Assembly (NCBI GenBank): GCA_907164885.2
Contig: OU015493.1
Location: forward strand, 124,365,070 to 124,429,069
Direction of reading: 5' to 3'
DNA: 64,000 nt
From: Dolomedes plantarius
Taxonomy: Eukaryota; Arthropoda; Arachnida; Araneae; Dolomedidae
Positions within the stretch are counted from its first letter, which is position 1; each line of letters opens with the position of its first letter. The translations under genes were made by a program, and so were the position numbers. Shown here piece after piece: positions 57,641 to 64,000 of the stretch. The notes beneath the pieces were generated by a model. That model saw only the letters and a list, made by a program, of their open reading frames with translations. It was not told where the DNA came from and did not search any database.

Positions 57641-59256
57641 GAGTCAAGTGACGAGACTAGAACACTTGACCCCGCACCTCCAGAGGTATTTTGGGAACTT
57701 CGGGGACATTGCAGATACGACAGATTTTTTTCCGCGCTCCAGCTGCCATTATTGTACACGTCGATGGTTTTGTCAGCGATCGGCATCGAATCAGCAACTT
57801 TAAAAAGACAGTTACTTATGCAAGTTGAGAGGTCTGATTGATTTCAGTTACTCTATTTTTTTTTCGGAGATTCGTTCATATTTTACGCTCAGAGTGTGAG
57901 GCAATGGTCATTCTTAAACAATTTAATGTAGGCTGAAGAATTTTACCGATTTAAAAATTACGTACATTAAGAATTTAGCTTGTATGAGAAAGAAATTGCA
58001 CAGATGGTAAATTTCACCTCCACAAACAAAAAAAAATGTTTTGAAAGCCTTAATTTCTCCTAAGAAGCATATTTTTATTTAAAAAAACCTACTCTTGAAA
58101 AGATATCATTACTAATAACCTACAAATGGTATTAAGAAGATAGATTTCTGCCGCTTTAGTATCAACAAGAAATATGACATAACTATGATAATGGTTATGT
58201 AATTTATGATTTGCATCGGGAATAATGATTATCTCAATGGCAGATGTTTCCATTTTCAAGAAGGAATCCACCTTATGAATACATTAATGGCGTGCTTAAT
58301 CATCAGCGTGTATATAGGAAGAGTGTAGGCACTCGACGGGGCACTTGAAATTTTGCTCCTTCATGTATTGTTACAATATACGAACAGAAAAAGGGACCTG
58401 TGCCCCCCTGGGTGATTTTTTTCCTGTCTATGTTTATAATAATTAGTAGTAACTAATAAAGCTAAATTTAGGCCTAATGATTGTAAATATAAACTTCTGT
58501 AGAAATTCAAATAATAAAATACTTTAAATTAGTAGTGTTTCCCAAAATTTGTTTAGTCATATGTCTAAAGATAATGTACTGCGTGGGCATTGCATGAATT
58601 ACGGCATCTCAAACAATCAAGGATTGACGTAAGTTATTTTAAAAGAAATTCGACGGAATTTTAATTCAATCACATTCCTGAATAATTTTCTTTGATTCTT
58701 AAGACTATCTCTTTCGTCAAGAGTGATAAAGCACGTAACATCATTATACTAATGTCTTCGTAGTGTAATCCAAAGCATGCCTTCCTGCGGACGTAATTAG
58801 CATAACATTATTCAGCTGCGAAATAATTTATCACTTTTCTGTCTCCACGACTTTGCTGATTTTCTTTTATTAGCATATCATGTCCCAAAATTATATTTTT
58901 CAGATTCTTCCGGCGACAGTAAGAGGTTCATCAGGGAACAAATACGAAAATCATTTACATCAGGAATTATTTACATAGGCAAATATTTTCCACTTGATTA
59001 TCATGTAAGTAGGTGCAATTACAACCTTCCCTGAAGGCACTGTATACAACAGAACAAGTACGGCTGCCATTACATAGAGATTGATGTAGGTTAATTTTTC
59101 TTTTATTCTTATTAAAGTTCTGTGACTCTAATCAAGTACTCTCTACCGAAGTGATGCAAAAGACGAGTTTATTTTGTAATTAAAGGAAATATGTGGAAGT
59201 TTATACACTGTATCAGTAAAAAGATGTCAGTCAAGAAATAGGTCTCTCCACTATTA
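57641..59256. other. Stretch without recognised genes
   Basis: 57640-57790 is GC-richer and may be older SINE or other repeat sequence. The rest is AT-rich and featureless. Confidence 0.45.
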
Positions 59257-59898
59257 AAGCCGCTGTGTACTAACTCTATTGGACTCTCTCACCTCAATGT
59301 TAATCTATGGAGAAAATTTGTCCAAATATTGCCAACTTGGATTTAAAGATTTTTTTTTAATTGTACTCCGTAATAAAGAAAGAAATTTTACACCTTGGGA
59401 CATTTTTCGTTTTTTTAAATGCAATTTATATTTTAAAATTTAAATTATTCTGGGGAAAAAATCTGGTATGTATGTTTTAAACGCTCCTGAATTCATTTGG
59501 TGAACGAAATTTATAAAATGAATCCTGTTGCAAGGTGCAGAAAAGTATAAGCTATCTGAAAATACCATTTTGATTATCAGGATTTATGTAGCTGTATATG
59601 GCAGCCCACATGGTGTAGTGGTTAGCGTCCTGAGCAGCCACGCAGTGCGCTTAGGTTCAAATCCCTAATAAGGCTTGGTCGTTTCCGTGTCGTCCCCCTC
59701 ATAGGGAGCAATGCTGACTCACATATATGGTGCTCCCATAATAAAGAAACCAGTAAAATAGTGGTGAATAACAAAAGGTGAATGTCTAATGACAAGTGCC
59801 TCCACATTAGACTTAAAATGCAGCTGTAAATAGTAGACAAATTTCTCCATAGGTTAACATTGAGGTGAGCGAATCCAATAGGATTAGTACACAGCAAG
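59257..59898. mobile_element. MITE copy 2, interrupted by a SINE
   Basis: Left GCCGCTGTGTACTAACTC, right GGATTAGTACACAGC. The body follows 6054-6467 (ACACCTTGGGACATTT, GCAAGGTGCA, CTATCTGAAAAT). The SINE at 59600-59819 splits it. Left flank TTAA, right flank CTAA. Confidence 0.82.
59600..59819 (+). mobile_element. tRNA-derived SINE, family 2, full copy
   Basis: Box A-like TGGTGTAGTGGTTAGCGTC and box B-like AGGTTCAAATCCC lie about 30 bp apart. The body is shared with 51895-52090. Imperfect 12 bp duplication GTAGCTGTATAT (59588-59599) and GCAGCTGTAAAT (59820-59831). Confidence 0.85.
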
Positions 59899-61408
59899 CT
59901 AAACTTCTCTAAGTTCCAAGAGGCCAGTATTTGGTTAATTGTTATTACTCATATTTGAGTGGTATAAAATTGAAAATGGCAATCTCCATCAAACTTTTAT
60001 TCGGTAAAGGGTAAAGAAAGATATGTTATGCATTTTTGAAGATATAAATTTTAAATTTGGAAAAATTTTACTCCTCCCCCCATTATATTTTATTAGTAGG
60101 TTATTTTCCCAAAACTTTTTGTTTTTAACTGATTGAAATACCATAAGAAAGTATCCTGAACTAAGTTTCTTTTTGTTTTGAAAAGAAATGGAGATTGCTG
60201 GTTTTGATCGTATACAACTCATTTCATATCAATAAATATTTCACCTTTGTGACACCGGGCAGAAATTAGACAACAATATTGTTATTTGTGCTAAGATAAG
60301 AAATGAATAATATAAAAGTGGAAAAACCTTGGAGCTTCACGATAAGACCAAATACTCTATTCGAATTCTGAAGACATAAAAAGGCCTTTCTGAGTGTTTT
60401 AAGAATACGCGTAACAAATGACACAACGAGCAACAAAACGAGGAGCGAAGGTAGACCGTTACCATTTCCCAAAACAATAAAAAAAAATACAAACTGCAAG
60501 AATTGCCAATCCGAGAAACAGAAAAAGTAAGGAGAAAATCAGGGACCAAAGAAAAAGGAGAAGCAATGGGATAGATAGCATAACCAACGGAATAAAATAC
60601 AAAAATAAAAAAACATAAGGAAAAAATTAGTGCATTTACAGCCTTTTAATATCCTGGAATATATATAACAGAACTTCTTTTACTATCGAAAATATTTCGG
60701 CCCCATTTGATAAAGAAATTTGCAAAATAGCGAAGTTCAGTATTTTTAACTGGAATTTCAAATGAGGACACGCAACCGTAAAACAATAAACCTTCGTCCC
60801 GAATTCCAGGATTAGGAGGCAACAGTAGGCTTGAATTTTTTAAACATAAAAGTAAATAAATATCAATGAAGCGTGTATGATGTTTAAGAAAAATAACTCC
60901 AAAAGTAAAATTTATTTAAAAGTTAAATGACAAAAAAAAAAACTAGCAGGCAATGTGGAAAATGATAGCGTAAGAGAACAAAATATTACTACAATTATAA
61001 GATAGAAAACATCTTTATAATGAAACAGGTCATTTTAGATTTCTTACTAAACTTTCTCATTTTTAAATTTTTTTGTTAATACATATAAACTCCCGAACTA
61101 CATCAACTCCCTCTTTACAGTCCTATGTTTGTAATTTTTCTATCTTATGATTGTTTTAAATAGACTGAAATGTCTGCATTAGAGGGTTGAACCCAGTAAA
61201 TGCAATTCCCTCAACCATCTTGATGAACTCAAACTTAAAATGATCCTCACTATATCTTTCTCAAAAACAGAAGGTATGTATTCCCGACAAAAGGAAAAAT
61301 ATTTATATCCGATTGTTCTGGGGTTGACGATGAGGACTCTAACCTTATTTTTGTGTACAAATTATTGTGCATTTTTTTATTTTACATAAACCCTGTAAAA
61401 CCTTTAAA
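59899..61408. other. AT-rich stretch without recognised genes
   Basis: Minus-strand open frames at 60266-60549 are hydrophobic and overlap in two frames; no family recognised. Confidence 0.45.
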
Positions 61409-62213
61409 TCTATATATATAAAACAGTTCCGTAACTGACTGACTGACTGACATACAACGCACAGACCAAACCGCTGGACCTAAAGGGCTGAAATCTTGCA
61501 TGGCGATTCTTCTTATAGTGTAGGGGTGCACTAAGAAAGATTTTTGAAAAATTCTTCTTAGATTTTTTAAAATTTAATTTTTAAGCTGTTTTAGTAATTG
61601 TTTTTAAGTTTGCATTTAAAACAATAATTTGAGGATTATAAAATTTATATCACGCGAAAGATCATAAAAATTACTTTAAAATGAAATCTTTTTCGAATCT
61701 TTACCTCCATTTTCTGAATTTTGGTGAATTTTTAAAGATTAATTTTTAGAATTTAATTTACTAAATGCTGATCACGTGATTTCTTTTTCTGGTACTTTAA
61801 ATTTATCGTCATGTGCATAACAACTAAATAGACAAAAAAAAATTTCTTGCTAATGCGGCACGATTGGACGTTACCCAAAGACGATTGGACATTATCCAAA
61901 AAAATATTAAAATACAGTAAAAGATATTATGTTCTTCAAACTGTACTATATTAACTGTACTATATTCTTTAATATTTCCTATTAGATTTAATTTGAATAT
62001 TTTCTTCTACATTATTTTGTCTATAAAAATATCCCTTATAATTTTTTTATAAATATATCTTTTTGTTTTTTGAAAACAATTTTATACATTGATCGTTATA
62101 TATATATATATATACACTATACATATATATATATATATAGGCATTAATTGCATACATTGACCATTGTATTTAATTTGAATGTACTCCGTAGCGAAGTGCG
62201 GGTTTTCAGCTAG
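61409..62213 (+). mobile_element. Non-autonomous Helitron, full-length reference copy
   Basis: A|TCTATATATATAAAACAG at the 5' end and CAGCTAG|T at the 3' end (CTAG 62210-62213). CCGTA/TGCGG form a short stem with loop GCGAAG about ten bases before CTAG, as in Helitrons. 805 bp, no RepHel coding. An ACGATTGGAC block is duplicated inside near 61861-61889. Confidence 0.87.
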
Positions 62214-64000
62214 TAATTACATATAACAATTCGTCATCTAACCCAGAGTAGTTTAAAGAAATTCAAAAGAAATGCAAATTTTTCTCTATCATATAACCGA
62301 CGGATAGGATTGACAAATCAAGCCTGAGTTAAAATAAAACCAGAGCTCGACTGGCCTTTATTTGACTCAGGGTAGCTTTCTGAACACACGAACCTTGTCA
62401 CCAGACAACTAAAATAAATTTTGTGCCGTTAATTGAGGTAAAAACAATAAGAATATTTATTAGCTGTATGATTTTTACTACAAAATGTGCTTTTATTCTA
62501 GCCTATTCCTAATTTATTTTGTGTGTTTAATCCTGCAAAAATGCTCTGTTAATAAAATGCAGTTAGTTAAACCTCCGATAATCACCTAATTTGGTTACCA
62601 AGTTTGTTTTATCGACCTCATACAATTCAAAATATCTAACAAATGATCCCAGTAGATTTTCCAGTACGTCCTTCTGACATGAATTAAAGATGCGGCCACG
62701 TGTGTATCATCTAATCATATCCGTACTAGTAATTGTGTCGCTATAGGGAATTGTGCATTGTGTCGGGGTACCATATCTTGATGTGCTAAAATAAGGCACG
62801 ATCTGGAGTTGGTCTTTTGACAAGCCATCTGTGAAATTAAGGAAGAAGTTGTAAATATATAACATATATAAATGTATACATTTGCAGGAGGAACACACTT
62901 AAGAAAATAACCATATATGATAATGGGTGAATCACAATAAAAGGGAAAAAATGGAATAATTAAATGAAAAAGATGTCAACGTCAAGGTATAGTACGATAT
63001 CTTATGACCCATGATACACGTTAGAAAATAATCATGACATGTGAAAGATGGCGTCAGACCCTAAAAACCGGACACAAATTACGATACAACGAAGGGTTAA
63101 ATGATACAAGTCACCACATATTTTACCTAACATACATATCCGAAAGTTAGACTTGACGTCAAATAATGCACGTCTGACAAAAATCCTCATTTGAACAGAC
63201 ATTTCTGAATCCATTGATTAATGGCATGCTTACCAATTATTAAAAATCAATTTTAACGAACAACTATAATAATGTTTGGAATGGTAAAGGATATCATTCT
63301 ATTCTGAGCTTTATGGTTGCTAACAATGGAGTGTAAAGTCGATCCCTATAACACGAAGATTTAAGTTCATTCAGAATGTCTACCGCAACCCCGAAAAAAA
63401 TAAAAAAAGAATAATCACTATATTCATCATCTCAACGATTAGTAATATTTTTCTCCAAAAACCGCTTAGCAAGAAATAAAAAACAAAAAATGAATGTTTC
63501 TTAACTAAACAAACGTTATAAATTCAGTCTTTTAAATAACATATTAAACAACTAAACTGCATAAAAGTACATGATAGACATTATTCCCAAAGGATATTCT
63601 ACTTTGTTTTTCGGAGCAATAAGAGTAATAATGTTACAGGAATGCAATTAACTGATATTAGATATACAAATATAATTACTAAAATATCATCAAATCTTAA
63701 AAGAACGTATCACTTGTCAAATAATTTTGCATAATGACACGCAAGGATTTGTGACATGGTGATCCCACTATTTAAAAGCTAATACTATCACAGTGAGGCA
63801 AAATATAATTAATCAGATCCCATTCTAAGAATTCCGAATACTTTAATATGCCATTCATCCCAGACGTTTAGTTAATGTTGTTGTTAGATGATTAATAAAA
63901 TATGTCTCAGAGGAATGCGTCCCCATGCTTTACCCCCGGAAAGTATTTATTTAGCTACTTGCATGTGTATTATAATTTTTTTGCGGGGATATCAAATCAA
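62214..64000. other. AT-rich stretch without recognised genes
   Basis: Short open frames only (62707-62898, 63032-63214), no recognisable motif or element end up to the window edge. Confidence 0.5.

Noticed and set aside
60266..60549. Hydrophobic minus-strand open frames
   Set aside because: Two overlapping frames are equally open, composition is low complexity, and there is no recognisable family.

Overview
This window looks like eukaryotic, AT-rich nuclear DNA made almost entirely of transposable elements, their decayed copies and simple repeats. Nothing supports operons, ribosome binding sites, CRISPR arrays or any other prokaryotic organisation. The mix of Tc1/mariner elements, hAT elements, a Sola-like element, non-autonomous Helitrons, tRNA-derived SINEs and a jockey-like LINE, with long TA microsatellites, fits an arthropod. 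A spider or other chelicerate is my best guess, but that is inference from transposon flavour. No complete host gene is visible. The only possible host-type coding piece is a short N-terminal fragment at 37343.

Layout. 1-10.6 kb: two truncated Helitrons (one carrying a SINE), a 1.5 kb Tc1 element with 219-222 bp terminal inverted repeats (TIRs) and a one-base frameshift, a MITE (6054-6467), then a TA-microsatellite zone holding an intact DD36E Tc1/mariner transposase gene (8215-9255), a SINE and a solo LTR. 10.6-22.8 kb: mostly featureless AT-rich DNA with a mariner remnant split by a TTAA-type MITE (13593-14697), a 71 bp retroposed sequence, a Helitron and another TTAA MITE. 22.9-27.0 kb: the most striking element, a 4.1 kb transposon with about 510 bp TIRs, a TTCC target duplication and an uninterrupted 775-codon transposase, best explained as Sola superfamily. 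27-37 kb: a broken Tc1 transposase, a TTAA MITE, a decayed hAT transposase with a partial second copy, a Helitron and a pogo-like remnant.

37-50.4 kb: a YqaJ/SWIM-family-like coding fragment, another TTAA MITE, then a nest in which a MITE (39548-44105) holds a 4.1 kb hAT element (39922-44029), which itself holds two further hAT MITEs and a SINE, each DNA insertion marked by an 8 bp target duplication. Two further hAT derivatives follow (48295-48757, 49733-50366). 50.8-64 kb: a decayed jockey-like LINE interrupted by a SINE, a long TA array, a palindromic GATA satellite, more SINEs, a Tigger-like terminus, a MITE carrying a SINE, and a full-length Helitron.

The elements interact mainly as insertion targets for one another, which gives a readable relative chronology. 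Only the Sola-like and DD36E genes look uninterrupted; every other transposase is frameshifted, stopped or deleted. Many non-autonomous families (Helitrons, TTAA MITEs, hAT MITEs, SINEs) must depend on enzymes encoded elsewhere. All family assignments come from reading motifs, ends and target duplications by eye, with no database search.
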